Below are positions 46,097-54,877 of a stretch of 64,000 bases of DNA, in pieces. The position numbers and the translations under genes are program-made. The DNA lies in assembly GCA_028696075.1 (NCBI GenBank), contig JAQVHS010000005.1:70656-134655 (forward strand), written 5' to 3'. Position 1 is the first letter of the stretch. The number at the start of each line of letters is the position of its first letter. Source of the stretch: Candidatus Gastranaerophilales bacterium (GTDB lineage: Bacteria > Cyanobacteriota > Vampirovibrionia > Gastranaerophilales > JAILCC01). The notes under the pieces were generated by a model that was given only the letters and a program-made list of their open reading frames with translations, had not been told where the DNA came from and made no database searches.

Positions 46097-46923
46097 TGTG
46101 TGAAAGAGTTCTTGACATACTTTTCATAGGGGACATTGTAGGCAGACCGGGAAGAAAAGCCGTCTGCAGGTATTTGAATGACATCAAAAATACTGAACCG
46201 CCGGACTTTGTGATTGCAAATGTCGAGAACGCTTCTCATGGCTTCGGGCTTACTTTTAGAAACCATGAGGAGTTAAAAAGTTATGGAATTAACGCTTTTA
46301 CATCAGGAAACCATATTTGGGACAAAAAAGAAATCTTTGAATACATCAACACCTCGGATGTGTTAATCCGTCCGCTTAACTACCCTAACTGTGATTTTGG
46401 GGTCGGGTATCGGATTTTTGAAGTGAAAGGGGTCCGTCTTTGTCTGATAAACCTTTTGGGCAGGACATTTATGACCCCTGTTGATTCACCGTTTGATGTT
46501 TTAAAAAACGCTATGCCGGAACTAAAAGAAAAAGCGGATATTTTTATAGCGGATTTTCATGCGGAAGCTACCGCCGAAAAAATTTGTATGGCATATTTTG
46601 CCAAAGATTTGGGGATTAACGCGGTTTTGGGTACTCATACCCACGTCCAGACCGCTGATGAGCAGATTATGGACAATATGTTTTACATAACAGATGTTGG
46701 ATTTTGCGGCGCTAAAAACAGCGTTATAGGTATGGACGTCACAACATCAATAAAAAGATTATTAACATGCTTACCGGAGCGTTATGAGATAGAAGCCGAC
46801 AATGAGGCGCAGCTTAATGCAGTCAGATTAAAATTTGATATAAGCTCCAAATCCTGCATGTCTATAGAAAGAATTTTTTGCGATAAGAAGTTAAGTGAGG
46901 AAAAAGACATGAAAGGAAGCTAA
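46096..46923 (+). CDS. YmdB family metallophosphoesterase (TIGR00282)
   Basis: The 275-residue protein has LFIGDIVGRPGRKAV, FVIANVENASHGFG, FTSGNHIWDKKEI, INLLGRTFM and FIADFHAEATAEK plus GTHTHVQTADEQI, matching YmdB. The family has a dimetal site and 2',3'-cyclic nucleotide phosphodiesterase activity, and YmdB often follows rny as here. The start overlaps the rny stop. It may tune RNA decay, cell signalling or biofilm genes. Confidence 0.92.
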   Translation: MCERVLDILFIGDIVGRPGRKAVCRYLNDIKNTEPPDFVIANVENASHGFGLTFRNHEELKSYGINAFTSGNHIWDKKEIFEYINTSDVLIRPLNYPNCDFGVGYRIFEVKGVRLCLINLLGRTFMTPVDSPFDVLKNAMPELKEKADIFIADFHAEATAEKICMAYFAKDLGINAVLGTHTHVQTADEQIMDNMFYITDVGFCGAKNSVIGMDVTTSIKRLLTCLPERYEIEADNEAQLNAVRLKFDISSKSCMSIERIFCDKKLSEEKDMKGS

Positions 46924-46924
46924 A

Positions 46925-47776
46925 TTGAAAGTAGATTTACACGTTCACAGCACATACTCGGATGGTGCTTACACGCCGCGGCAAGTAATTGATACGGCGG
47001 TAAGTGTCGGTTTGAATGCTATTTCAATCACAGACCACGACAACATTTTAGCCTATGAAATCTCCAAGAGCTACATCAGAGAAAAAGGCTATGACCTTGA
47101 AATTATTCCGGGTGTGGAAATTAATACACTCTACAACGGAGAAGAAATTCACATCCTTGGCTATTTTATGGATTTTGAAAATAAAAATTTTCAAAAAATG
47201 ATTAAAATCCAACAGCAAGCCCGTGTTAAACAGACACAAAGAATCGTGGAACTTTTAAACAAAAAGGCAAATATCCCGGTTACAATGAATCAAATAAGCA
47301 ACTATGTCGCCCCCGGCGGCAGTATAGGCAGACCTCATATTGCGAAAGCTATTGTTGTGGCAGGCGGTGCGCAAAACGTTATTGAAGCCTATGCCAAATA
47401 CATCAATGACAACTCGCCTGTTTATATCCGCAGAGAAACCGTAACTCCGCATGAGGCGGTGGAAATTATTTATGAAGCAGGCGGAATTCCTATAGTTGCC
47501 CACCCTTGTGATATTGATAAACCAAAAGAGCTGGTAGAAGATTTAATGAACTACGGCTTAAGAGGGCTTGAAGCATATCATCGCAAACACACTCCCGCTA
47601 TGGTTGAATACTATTCCTCCATGGCAGAAAATTACGGACTAATTGTAACAGGCGGTTCGGATTTTCACAGTCCGAATAACAATAACGTAATTTATCTGGG
47701 CAAAATCTTTATCCCTGATTGGGTTTACAATAATCTTAAAGAAGAAAAAAGAAACATTGAAATTGCGGGAATTTAG
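46925..47776 (+). CDS. PHP domain phosphoesterase
   Basis: It starts at a TTG, supported by GGAAG and by the expected beginning MKVDLHVHSTYSDGAYTP (metal His6 and His8). Further metal motifs are ISITDHDN, IPGVEIN and VAHPCDID, with SDFHSP near the end. It is 283 residues. These are trinuclear-metal phosphatases such as 3',5'-nucleoside bisphosphate phosphatase/RNase AM-like enzymes; the exact substrate is unknown. The gap to ymdB is one base, so it is in the rny operon. Confidence 0.88.
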   Translation: MKVDLHVHSTYSDGAYTPRQVIDTAVSVGLNAISITDHDNILAYEISKSYIREKGYDLEIIPGVEINTLYNGEEIHILGYFMDFENKNFQKMIKIQQQARVKQTQRIVELLNKKANIPVTMNQISNYVAPGGSIGRPHIAKAIVVAGGAQNVIEAYAKYINDNSPVYIRRETVTPHEAVEIIYEAGGIPIVAHPCDIDKPKELVEDLMNYGLRGLEAYHRKHTPAMVEYYSSMAENYGLIVTGGSDFHSPNNNNVIYLGKIFIPDWVYNNLKEEKRNIEIAGI

Positions 47777-47811
47777 CACCCTTGTCTATATAGCCTGAAA
47801 GGAGAAGAACC

Positions 47812-49170
47812 TTGTTTGAAAGATTTACCGAAAAAGCAATTAAAGTAATTACAATGGCTCAAACTCAGGCTATCTTGCTTGAACATGCACAATTGCACAG
47901 TGAGCATATATTCTTAGCTATCTTAATGCAAAAATCAGGCATTGCTTCAAAATTCCTAAAGGCAGCGGGCATGAATTATGAAATGATTAAAGAAGACATT
48001 ATTGCACTTAACTTTGAAAAAGCGACAAAGCAGCAAAATGTCCTGCCGTTTTCCGACGAATTAAAAAAAGTATTGAAACTCGCATGGGACAAGTCCATTG
48101 CTATGCAAAACCATTCAATTATTCCGGAACATTTATTTTTAGCCATAGTAGAGTCTAAAAACCTTAATATTATCAAACTTTTTAACAAGTACAACATTGA
48201 TATTGCAAGGATAAAAAATTCCACGCAAAAAATCGTCCAAAAACAAACCCAAAAATTCATACACCCGGAATTTGTTTTGAATACCCGGCAATTGGAAGAT
48301 ACTAAAAGCGAGATAAAAATAAGTTCGCTTTTGGAAGATGAAAAAGCGAAAGACTTTTTTGCCGCCGTAGCAGATAAAACAGCTAAATCAAACCTGGAAG
48401 CAATAGGAACTGCGCAGATTTTGGCTGAACTTATCAATAACAAAGAGGTTTCCTGCCTGTTTGATGATTTGCCCACAGGCAAAGAAGAACTTATAAAGCT
48501 TTTACATTCAGGACTGTATAGGCAGGAAGATTATGATGAAGAGTATTTATTTACACAAAAAGCCAAAGACTCTATACTAAATGCATTTGAAATTGCAAAG
48601 GAAGCAGGTTCTTCAAGCATAACCCCGGAGCATGTTTTGCTTGGGCTTTTGAAAAACAATTCCGGCAGCGCTTACAAAATTTTAAAAGAACAAAACATTA
48701 ATACAAAAAGCTTAAAACAGCGGCTGATGGATAGAATCGAACAGCAAAAAACCACTTCAATGAAAATTATTAAATTAGCCAAGCTTGAAGCTGCAAGACT
48801 GGGGCATAATATGGTGGGTTCCGAGCTTTTGCTTTTAGGCATTATTATAGAAAGCGCAGGCATCGGCGCACAAGTGCTTCAGGATTTGGGTGTTAATATC
48901 AAGGACGCAAGAAAAATTGTTGAAGAGCTGATAGGCTACGGCAACAATTATGAGGCTAAGAATTATTCCCTGTCGCAAAGGGCGAAAAAAATCCTTGATA
49001 ATGCCTGGGTTGAGGCAAAACAGCAAAATAAAGACCGAATAGACTCTGAACATATTTTGCTCGGTATTATTAAAGAAACCGATTGCGTTGCCAATAAAGT
49101 CCTTGAAGCGTTAGGCGTTGATGCTATTGAAATTGTGGAAGGTATCAAGAAAAAATTCTCAAAAATTTGA
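47812..49170 (+). CDS. Stand-alone multi-ClpN-domain protein without AAA+ ATPase
   Basis: A TTG start with GGAGAAG gives MFERFTEKAIKVITMAQTQAILLEHAQLHSEHIFLAIL, the Clp_N (R) domain of ClpC/ClpA. Further copies: FSDELKKVLKLAWDKSIAMQNHSIIPEHLFLAIV, FTQKAKDSILNAFEIAKEAGSSSITPEHVLLGLL, KIIKLAKLEAARLGHNMVGSELLLLGII and LSQRAKKILDNAWVEAKQQNKDRIDSEHILLGII. No Walker motif exists in its 452 residues. It is thus a ClpN-only protein, perhaps an adaptor or substrate trap for ClpC. It follows the PHP gene by 35 bases in the rny operon. Confidence 0.85.
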   Translation: MFERFTEKAIKVITMAQTQAILLEHAQLHSEHIFLAILMQKSGIASKFLKAAGMNYEMIKEDIIALNFEKATKQQNVLPFSDELKKVLKLAWDKSIAMQNHSIIPEHLFLAIVESKNLNIIKLFNKYNIDIARIKNSTQKIVQKQTQKFIHPEFVLNTRQLEDTKSEIKISSLLEDEKAKDFFAAVADKTAKSNLEAIGTAQILAELINNKEVSCLFDDLPTGKEELIKLLHSGLYRQEDYDEEYLFTQKAKDSILNAFEIAKEAGSSSITPEHVLLGLLKNNSGSAYKILKEQNINTKSLKQRLMDRIEQQKTTSMKIIKLAKLEAARLGHNMVGSELLLLGIIIESAGIGAQVLQDLGVNIKDARKIVEELIGYGNNYEAKNYSLSQRAKKILDNAWVEAKQQNKDRIDSEHILLGIIKETDCVANKVLEALGVDAIEIVEGIKKKFSKI

Positions 49171-49201
49171 AATTGCAATGTATATTAACAATTAGCGTTT
49201 A

Positions 49202-49231
49202 TTGACGTAAACCGGGAATAAATTGTATGAT
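49202..49231 (+). promoter_or_regulatory. Promoter of the membrane protein gene
   Basis: TTGACG (49202-49207) and TATGAT (49226-49231) with an 18-base spacer, 30 bases before the ATG. Confidence 0.6.
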
Positions 49232-49260
49232 GAAAAAGGTTTAATATTTGGAGTGGCTGC

Positions 49261-50025
49261 ATGAATTTTGGCGAAATTCTAAAAGGTCCTTTGACCCCTT
49301 TTAAAAACTTTAATATTGTTTTTATTGCACTTTTTGCATTGGTTGTTCTAATCAGCTTTAATTTAGGCGACCCAAAATCCGCCTCTTTTCAGATACATAC
49401 TCTTGTAACAAATATTTTTAACGGAGTTGTTACTTTATTATTTACAGGTTATTGCGTGAATTATTTTAAAACCAAATATTTATTATCAGACTCTGAGGTT
49501 AATGTAAGTATTGATGCGGGGAATTTTGTAAAAACAGGTCTTAAATTCTATTTATTCGGACTATTACTGGGGATTTATCTGGCTGTATTTTGGCTCCCTC
49601 TTTTCATACTCGGAGGTATAGCATTTGGGGCTTTAGCAGCCCATCAGATTGCTATTGCCGTTATTATGCTGCTTGTTTTAATAACAGTAGGGATTCGGCT
49701 AACTATAAAGTTATACAAATACGCGCTTGTAGCTACATTGCGTTATTTGCAGACCGATGATGTCAAAGAAGGCTGGAATATCAGGGATATTAATTCTATA
49801 ATTAAGTTAAATAACAAGAGCCTTGAATCTTATATTTGGGTTGCCGTCGGGTTATCTGTTATTTACATTACTTCTTTTTTATTCTCATCTGTTTTCCTTT
49901 TAATCAATAAAATTTTTGCATCTGCGCTGCTCGGTATTTTAACATGGTACAGTACGATTGTATTTTATGATATGTACGGCAGTATGCTTGATAATATTGC
50001 TATACAGCCTCAAGAAGCAGGATAA
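49261..50025 (+). CDS. Hypothetical integral membrane protein (DUF4013-like)
   Basis: The 254-residue protein has about six hydrophobic segments (NIVFIALFALVVLISF, FYLFGLLLGIYLAVFWLPLFIL, IAIAVIMLLVLITVGIRL, WVAVGLSVIYITSFLFSSVFLL). It resembles DUF4013-type proteins by overall layout only. GGAG precedes the ATG and a promoter lies upstream. It converges with the SDR gene. Confidence 0.7.
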   Translation: MNFGEILKGPLTPFKNFNIVFIALFALVVLISFNLGDPKSASFQIHTLVTNIFNGVVTLLFTGYCVNYFKTKYLLSDSEVNVSIDAGNFVKTGLKFYLFGLLLGIYLAVFWLPLFILGGIAFGALAAHQIAIAVIMLLVLITVGIRLTIKLYKYALVATLRYLQTDDVKEGWNIRDINSIIKLNNKSLESYIWVAVGLSVIYITSFLFSSVFLLINKIFASALLGILTWYSTIVFYDMYGSMLDNIAIQPQEAG

Positions 50026-50032
50026 AAATAAC

Positions 50033-50851
50033 TTAAAAACTTATTTTTATAAATTTGCGCTGCAAATCCACGCTCAATTTGCTCAAAAATTCGCCTACAT
50101 AAGCACCTATCCCTACGTTATAGCTAAATTTAGGGTTTTTAACCGTCAGGGCATAGAGAGTTTTTTCTGCAACAGCCTCGGGGGCTAAACCGTTTTTAAT
50201 GCTTGTTTCTAATGAAGCCATTAATTTTTGGGTTTTGGGCAAATATTTTTCCAAAGTTTCCGGCGGAATTTTTCCGAATGCATTTTTTGCAAGCTCAAAA
50301 GATTTCTCCCATAAAGGCGTTTTTATAACACCGGGTTTGATGGAAATAAACTTTATGTTTTCATCACACCGCTCTATTGCCAGCCCCTGAAAAAATATAT
50401 CCAAAAGCTTTTTAGAAGCGCAATAAGGAGCTATAAAAGGATAAACAAAATTCGATGAAACAGAGCTGATATTGATAATTCGCCCTTTTTTCATCAGCGG
50501 CAGAAATGTGGTTACAATCTTCAAAGGCGCAAAAGCATTTACTTCAATTTGTTTTCTTATCGCATCAAAATCAGGACATTCCATTACCCCCGCCTGTGCA
50601 AACCCTGCAGCGTTAATAATCGCGCTAAGGCTTATATTTTGGCTTTTGAACTCCTGAAAGAGGTTCTCAATTTTTTCATTATCCAATACATCAAACATTA
50701 CAACAGAAATTTGCGGACTGAGAGCTTCAAGCGCTTCTTTATCTTCCTGTTTTCTGACGCAGGCAATAACTTCATAGCCTTTTGCCGTGAGCTTTTCGGC
50801 AATAGCTTTGCCTATCCCTGATGATGCACCTGTTAATAAAATTTTTTCCAT
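50033..50851 (-). CDS. Short-chain dehydrogenase/reductase
   Basis: Classical SDR: cofactor motif TGASSGIG (7-14), NAAG, the Ser in ISSVSS, and YCASK active-site Tyr/Lys. It is 272 residues. The substrate cannot be inferred; the sequence resembles oxidoreductases of the DltE/3-ketoacyl type. It is 8 bases after alaS and so co-transcribed. Confidence 0.9.
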   Translation of the reverse strand: MEKILLTGASSGIGKAIAEKLTAKGYEVIACVRKQEDKEALEALSPQISVVMFDVLDNEKIENLFQEFKSQNISLSAIINAAGFAQAGVMECPDFDAIRKQIEVNAFAPLKIVTTFLPLMKKGRIINISSVSSNFVYPFIAPYCASKKLLDIFFQGLAIERCDENIKFISIKPGVIKTPLWEKSFELAKNAFGKIPPETLEKYLPKTQKLMASLETSIKNGLAPEAVAEKTLYALTVKNPKFSYNVGIGAYVGEFLSKLSVDLQRKFIKISF

Positions 50852-50859
50852 AAGAGCAG

Positions 50860-53505
50860 CTAAACCAGTTTATCTTTTAAGGTTTTCAAAGCATTATCAA
50901 GGTTCGCCGGATTTTTGGCGCCGCCCTGGGCAAAGTTCGGTCTGCCGCCGCCCTTGCCTTCGCAAGCCTGTGCTATTTCATTTACAATCGCTCCGGCGTT
51001 TATTCCTTTTGCAATAATGCTATCTGAAACCTTTGCTATAATTGAGATTTTATCGTCGCTGTATGAGCATAATACAATCGTGCTTTCGCCTAATTTATCG
51101 GCAAATTTTTCCGCATAATTCTTTAAAATATCAGCGCTTACACCGTCTATGCGCTCAACTAACACTCTGCCTGATTTTCCTTCTGTCGCATTTTGGTATA
51201 AAGTTTCCATTTTGCCTGCAGCAATTTGATTTTGAAGGTCTTTGATTTTTTTGTTTAAACTTTTATTGTCTTCCAAAATTTTCTCTAATCTTCCTTCAAG
51301 TTCAACGACCGGGGTTTTTAAAGTTTTAGCAATTTGTTCCAACACAGCGTTATTTTCTTTGAATAATTTAAGTGCGCTGTTTGCACAAATAACTTCTATT
51401 CTTCTTACACCTGCCGAGATTGCGCTTTCGCTGACAATTTTTGCAACTTTAAGTTCGCTTATATTCTCAACGTGAAGCCCGCCGCAAAGTTCTTTGCTCA
51501 CATCACCAACGCTTACCACTCTGACATCAGCAGCGTATTTTTCATCAAAAAGAGCGGTCGCGCCTGATTTTTTGGCGTCTTCGACCGACATAATCCGCGT
51601 TGTGCAATCGAACCCGAGGTTAATCCATTCGTTCATCAAATCTTCTATTTGGGCAAGTTCATCTTCGCTCAGCCCTCTGTCAAAGTTAAAGTCGAACCTT
51701 GTTCTAAAAGAGTCAACCTGAGAGCCTGCCTGATGAACTTCGCTGCCCAAAGTTCTTACCAAGGCAGCTTGCAAAAGGTGTGCAAGTGTATGGTGGGCTT
51801 TTATTTGCTTTCTCAATAGGTTGTCAACTTCTGCACAAACTTTATCTCCTGTTTTGATTGAACCTTCCGTGATTTTTGCTTTGTGGATAAAAAGGTTGTC
51901 CAGTTTGATTGTATCGACCACTTCAATTTTAACATTTTCGTTTGATATAATGCCGCTGTCGCCTGTTTGCCCGCCTGATTCGGCATAAAGAGGGGTTCTA
52001 TCAAGAATGATATCAACCTCATCACCTATGACGGCTCCATCGGTTTCCACGCTGTCTTTTACTATTGCAACTACTTTAGCCCCTTCAATCCGATTGGTTT
52101 CATAGCCCTTGAAGTCTGTTTCGCCGTATTTTTTCAAAATATCAACGAAAATAAGATTTTGTGTGAGGCTGATTTTGGTATGAGCAGCTTTGGCGCGCTC
52201 TTTTTGTTCGTCCATTTCTTTTTTAAAGCCTGCTTCATCAACTTTTAGCCCTTGTTCTAATGCGGTTTCCAAAGTTAACTCCATAGGAAACCCAAAAGTA
52301 TCATAAAGTTTAAACGCATCAGCACCCGAAATAGTTTTGTCTTTTTTCTGCTTGGCTTCTTCAATAAGCTGGGACAAAAGTAGTTCACCCTTATCAAGCG
52401 TCTGTTTGAAGCGTTCTTCTTCCGCTTTGATAACGGAAATTATCTTATCACGGTTTCGTGCAAGTTCCGGATATGTTTCTTTATAGCTATCTACAACCGT
52501 ATCCACTATTTTGTAAAGGAACGGCAGCTCCAATCCTAAAATTTTGCCATGGCGCAGCGCCCGCCTTAAAATCATACGCTCTACATAGCCGCGTCCCTCA
52601 TTGCTCGGGGTTAATCCGTCTGCAATCATAAACGATACGCAGCGTGCATGGTCTGTGATGATACGAATACTGATGTCGGTTTTGGGGTCTTTTTTATATT
52701 CTTTAGAGGAAAGCTCACAGACTTTTTTCAAAATCGGCTGCAAAAGGTCTGTGTCAAAAGTTGAGGTTACACCGTTTACAACCATTGTTACACGCTCTAA
52801 GCCCATTCCGGTATCAACATTTTTCTTAGCTAACGGGGTCAGGTTGCCTTCTTCGTCCTGATTCAATTCGGTAAATACCAAATTCCAAATTTCAACAAAC
52901 CTGTCGCATTCGCAGGTATCAATGCCGCAATTATCACAGCAGGCATATTCCGCACCTAAATCATAGTGAATTTCGCTGCAGGGTCCGCAAGGTCCTGAAG
53001 CACCCGCAGGTCCCCAAAAATTATCCTTTTTGCCTTTTTTTAATATCCGCTCGGGTCTGACTCCTGTTTTTTTCCATATCTCAACAGCTTCATCGTCTGT
53101 TTCAAAAACCGTAATCCACAGCCTTTCTACATCAAGCTTTATTTCATTTATTACAAAATCCCATGCCCATGGAATAATTTCCTCTTTGAAATAATCGCCA
53201 AAGCTGAAATTGCCGAGCATTTCAAAAAAAGTGTGATGACGTGGAGTTCTGCCTACATTTTCTATGTCTGAATCTTTGCCGCCGGCTCTTGCGCATTTTT
53301 GTACGGTTGCGATTCTTGGCGGGTTTGGCGGTTCTTCATAACCCAAAAACATCGGTACAAATTGCAGCATTCCTGCTGTTGTTAAAAGCACGGTAGGATT
53401 ATCAGGGATTAAGCTTGAACTTTTATATTGCAAATGATTGTGCTTTTTTACAAAGAAATCTATGTATTTTTTCCTTAATTCGTTTCCGGTTAATTTGTCA
53501 GACAT
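50860..53505 (-). CDS. alaS: Alanyl-tRNA synthetase
   Basis: The 881-residue enzyme charges tRNA-Ala. Seen are the class II catalytic domain (NPTVLLTTAGMLQFVPMFLG, GRTPRHHTFFEMLGNFSFGDYFKEEI, GPAGASGPCGPCSEI), the editing domain with HxxxH (HHTLAHLLQ, near 567-571) and CxxxH (ELCGGLHV, near 672-676), and the C-terminal DHHA1 domain (GGGRPNFAQGGA). An extra cysteine-rich segment CCDNCGIDTCECD lies in the catalytic domain. It is followed by the SDR gene. Confidence 0.97.
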   Translation of the reverse strand: MSDKLTGNELRKKYIDFFVKKHNHLQYKSSSLIPDNPTVLLTTAGMLQFVPMFLGYEEPPNPPRIATVQKCARAGGKDSDIENVGRTPRHHTFFEMLGNFSFGDYFKEEIIPWAWDFVINEIKLDVERLWITVFETDDEAVEIWKKTGVRPERILKKGKKDNFWGPAGASGPCGPCSEIHYDLGAEYACCDNCGIDTCECDRFVEIWNLVFTELNQDEEGNLTPLAKKNVDTGMGLERVTMVVNGVTSTFDTDLLQPILKKVCELSSKEYKKDPKTDISIRIITDHARCVSFMIADGLTPSNEGRGYVERMILRRALRHGKILGLELPFLYKIVDTVVDSYKETYPELARNRDKIISVIKAEEERFKQTLDKGELLLSQLIEEAKQKKDKTISGADAFKLYDTFGFPMELTLETALEQGLKVDEAGFKKEMDEQKERAKAAHTKISLTQNLIFVDILKKYGETDFKGYETNRIEGAKVVAIVKDSVETDGAVIGDEVDIILDRTPLYAESGGQTGDSGIISNENVKIEVVDTIKLDNLFIHKAKITEGSIKTGDKVCAEVDNLLRKQIKAHHTLAHLLQAALVRTLGSEVHQAGSQVDSFRTRFDFNFDRGLSEDELAQIEDLMNEWINLGFDCTTRIMSVEDAKKSGATALFDEKYAADVRVVSVGDVSKELCGGLHVENISELKVAKIVSESAISAGVRRIEVICANSALKLFKENNAVLEQIAKTLKTPVVELEGRLEKILEDNKSLNKKIKDLQNQIAAGKMETLYQNATEGKSGRVLVERIDGVSADILKNYAEKFADKLGESTIVLCSYSDDKISIIAKVSDSIIAKGINAGAIVNEIAQACEGKGGGRPNFAQGGAKNPANLDNALKTLKDKLV

Positions 53506-53670
53506 TTACTTTACCTTATATAGCTGTATTTTAATTAAAATTATATAACAAATAAAAGCGTTATATAGCAAGACTTAAATACAGCGGATTGCTTAATGGC
53601 AAAAAAACCGAAAAAATGTTATGATGGCTCTACGTTATTGTTATGGAAAACCTGAAACACAGGGGGTTAT

Positions 53671-54300
53671 ATGAAAGTATTGTTAATAAACAGCAGCGCG
53701 AAACCCGACGGCTGCACATTTACTGCGCTGGGCGAAGTGGCAAAAGCGCTTAACGCTGAAGGAATAGAAACCGAAATTGTTCAATTGGGCGCCGCACCCG
53801 TTGCTGATTGCGTTGCATGTTATGTTTGCAGAAAAAACTCTACAGGCAAGTGTGTCTTTGATGGTGATATTGTAAATATTCTGATTGAAAAAGCAAAAGA
53901 AGCTGACGGGTTTGTTTTTGGTTCGCCCGTTTATTACGCTCACCCGACGGGAAGAATACTATCTGTTATGAACAGGGTATTTTTTGCAGGCGGGCATGCA
54001 TTGAGGTACAAACCTGCGGCAGCTGTTGTTTCAGCAAGACGTGCAGGCACAACCGCTGCTTTGGATGTGATTAATAAGCATTTTACGATTAATAATATGC
54101 CTGTTGTTCCTTCATGTTATTGGAATATGGTACATGGCAGTTCGCCTGAAGATGTTTACAAAGACGAAGAAGGTGTGCAAATTATGCGGACTTTGGGCAA
54201 GAACATGGCTTGGATGTTAAAATGCATTGAAGCAGGCAAAAATGCTGATATTAATCCGCCTGAAGCCGAAGAAAAAATCTGGACGAATTTTATAAGATAG
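53671..54300 (+). CDS. Iron-sulfur flavoprotein-like NAD(P)H oxidoreductase
   Basis: Flavodoxin-like fold: KVLLINSSAKPDGCTFTALGEV at the FMN phosphate loop and FVFGSPVYYAHPTG at the FMN ring. A cysteine motif C-x2-C-x2-C-x7-C (Cys47, 50, 53, 61) resembles the iron-sulfur flavoprotein motif of Isf, so it may bind a 4Fe-4S cluster. It is 209 residues. Its role could be electron transfer or detoxification in an anaerobe. GGGGG lies shortly before the ATG. Confidence 0.82.
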   Translation: MKVLLINSSAKPDGCTFTALGEVAKALNAEGIETEIVQLGAAPVADCVACYVCRKNSTGKCVFDGDIVNILIEKAKEADGFVFGSPVYYAHPTGRILSVMNRVFFAGGHALRYKPAAAVVSARRAGTTAALDVINKHFTINNMPVVPSCYWNMVHGSSPEDVYKDEEGVQIMRTLGKNMAWMLKCIEAGKNADINPPEAEEKIWTNFIR

Positions 54301-54329
54301 CTATCTCACAAATTGCCTGTCCATTTTTC

Positions 54330-54593
54330 TTAATCTTCAATAAAACTTATAGAATTTTTTAACTCTTTTTCAATTGCTGCAATAATCTTTGATAAAGGAA
54401 TGTTTAAGCTTTCGGATATGCGCCATAATGTGGAAAATTGAGGGTCTTTTACACCTTTTTCTAAATCTGACCAAATGGATTTTGATAAATTTACTTCATC
54501 AGAAAGTAAACTTATAGACTTTTTTGATTTCTTTCTAAGAATTTTAATCTGTTTTGCCAATGTATTTTTTAAAATTTGTTTATTCTCTTGCAT
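54330..54593 (-). CDS. XRE-family helix-turn-helix regulator
   Basis: The 87 residues hold one HTH_3 domain (ILRKKSKKSISLLSDEVNLSKSIWSDLEKGVKDPQFSTLWRISESLNI). It is divergent from a small hypothetical gene, with an inverted repeat between them, a layout typical of a self-regulating repressor of mobile or TA-like origin. It converges with the flavoprotein gene. Confidence 0.85.
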   Translation of the reverse strand: MQENKQILKNTLAKQIKILRKKSKKSISLLSDEVNLSKSIWSDLEKGVKDPQFSTLWRISESLNIPLSKIIAAIEKELKNSISFIED

Positions 54594-54618
54594 AATTACA
54601 TATTATTGTACTAATATT

Positions 54619-54645
54619 AGAACATATCGTTCTTATTTAAGAACG
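54619..54645. promoter_or_regulatory. Overlapping inverted repeats, candidate operator of the XRE regulator
   Basis: CGTTCTTATTTAAGAACG (54628-54645) is a perfect inverted repeat of 8-base arms. AGAAC (54619-54623) and GTTCT (54629-54633) form a second, overlapping one. They lie between the divergent genes. Confidence 0.6.
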
Positions 54646-54662
54646 AAACCCGAGGAGTAAAT

Positions 54663-54866
54663 ATGTCTAAAGATATTATTTATATTGAAGATTTAAAGTT
54701 TTTGTCAGAAAGTGTTTTTGTGTTTAGTTCTATTCTTAAAGATTATTGCGGTTATCATAAATCAGAAAGTTTGGAATTGGGTTTTATTGACATATTATCT
54801 GAATATTTGGTTATAACCTCTGATAAGTTAAACAGCATGCTGATTGATTATAATGACAATGATTGA
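54663..54866 (+). CDS. Hypothetical small protein divergent from the XRE regulator
   Basis: 67 residues, acidic, no recognised family (LKFLSESVFVFSSILKDYCGYHKSESLELGFIDILSEYLVI). CGAGGAG lies seven bases before the ATG. It is probably regulated by the adjacent repressor. Similar small acidic proteins accompany type II antitoxin-like regulators, but no toxin is recognisable here. Confidence 0.65.
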   Translation: MSKDIIYIEDLKFLSESVFVFSSILKDYCGYHKSESLELGFIDILSEYLVITSDKLNSMLIDYNDND

Positions 54867-54877
54867 TGTGTATAACG

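Noticed and set aside
54619-54633. GAACATATCGTTC considered as a LexA box
   Set aside because: The spacing between GAAC and GTTC is five, not four, and no SOS gene is beside it. An operator of the adjacent XRE regulator is simpler.
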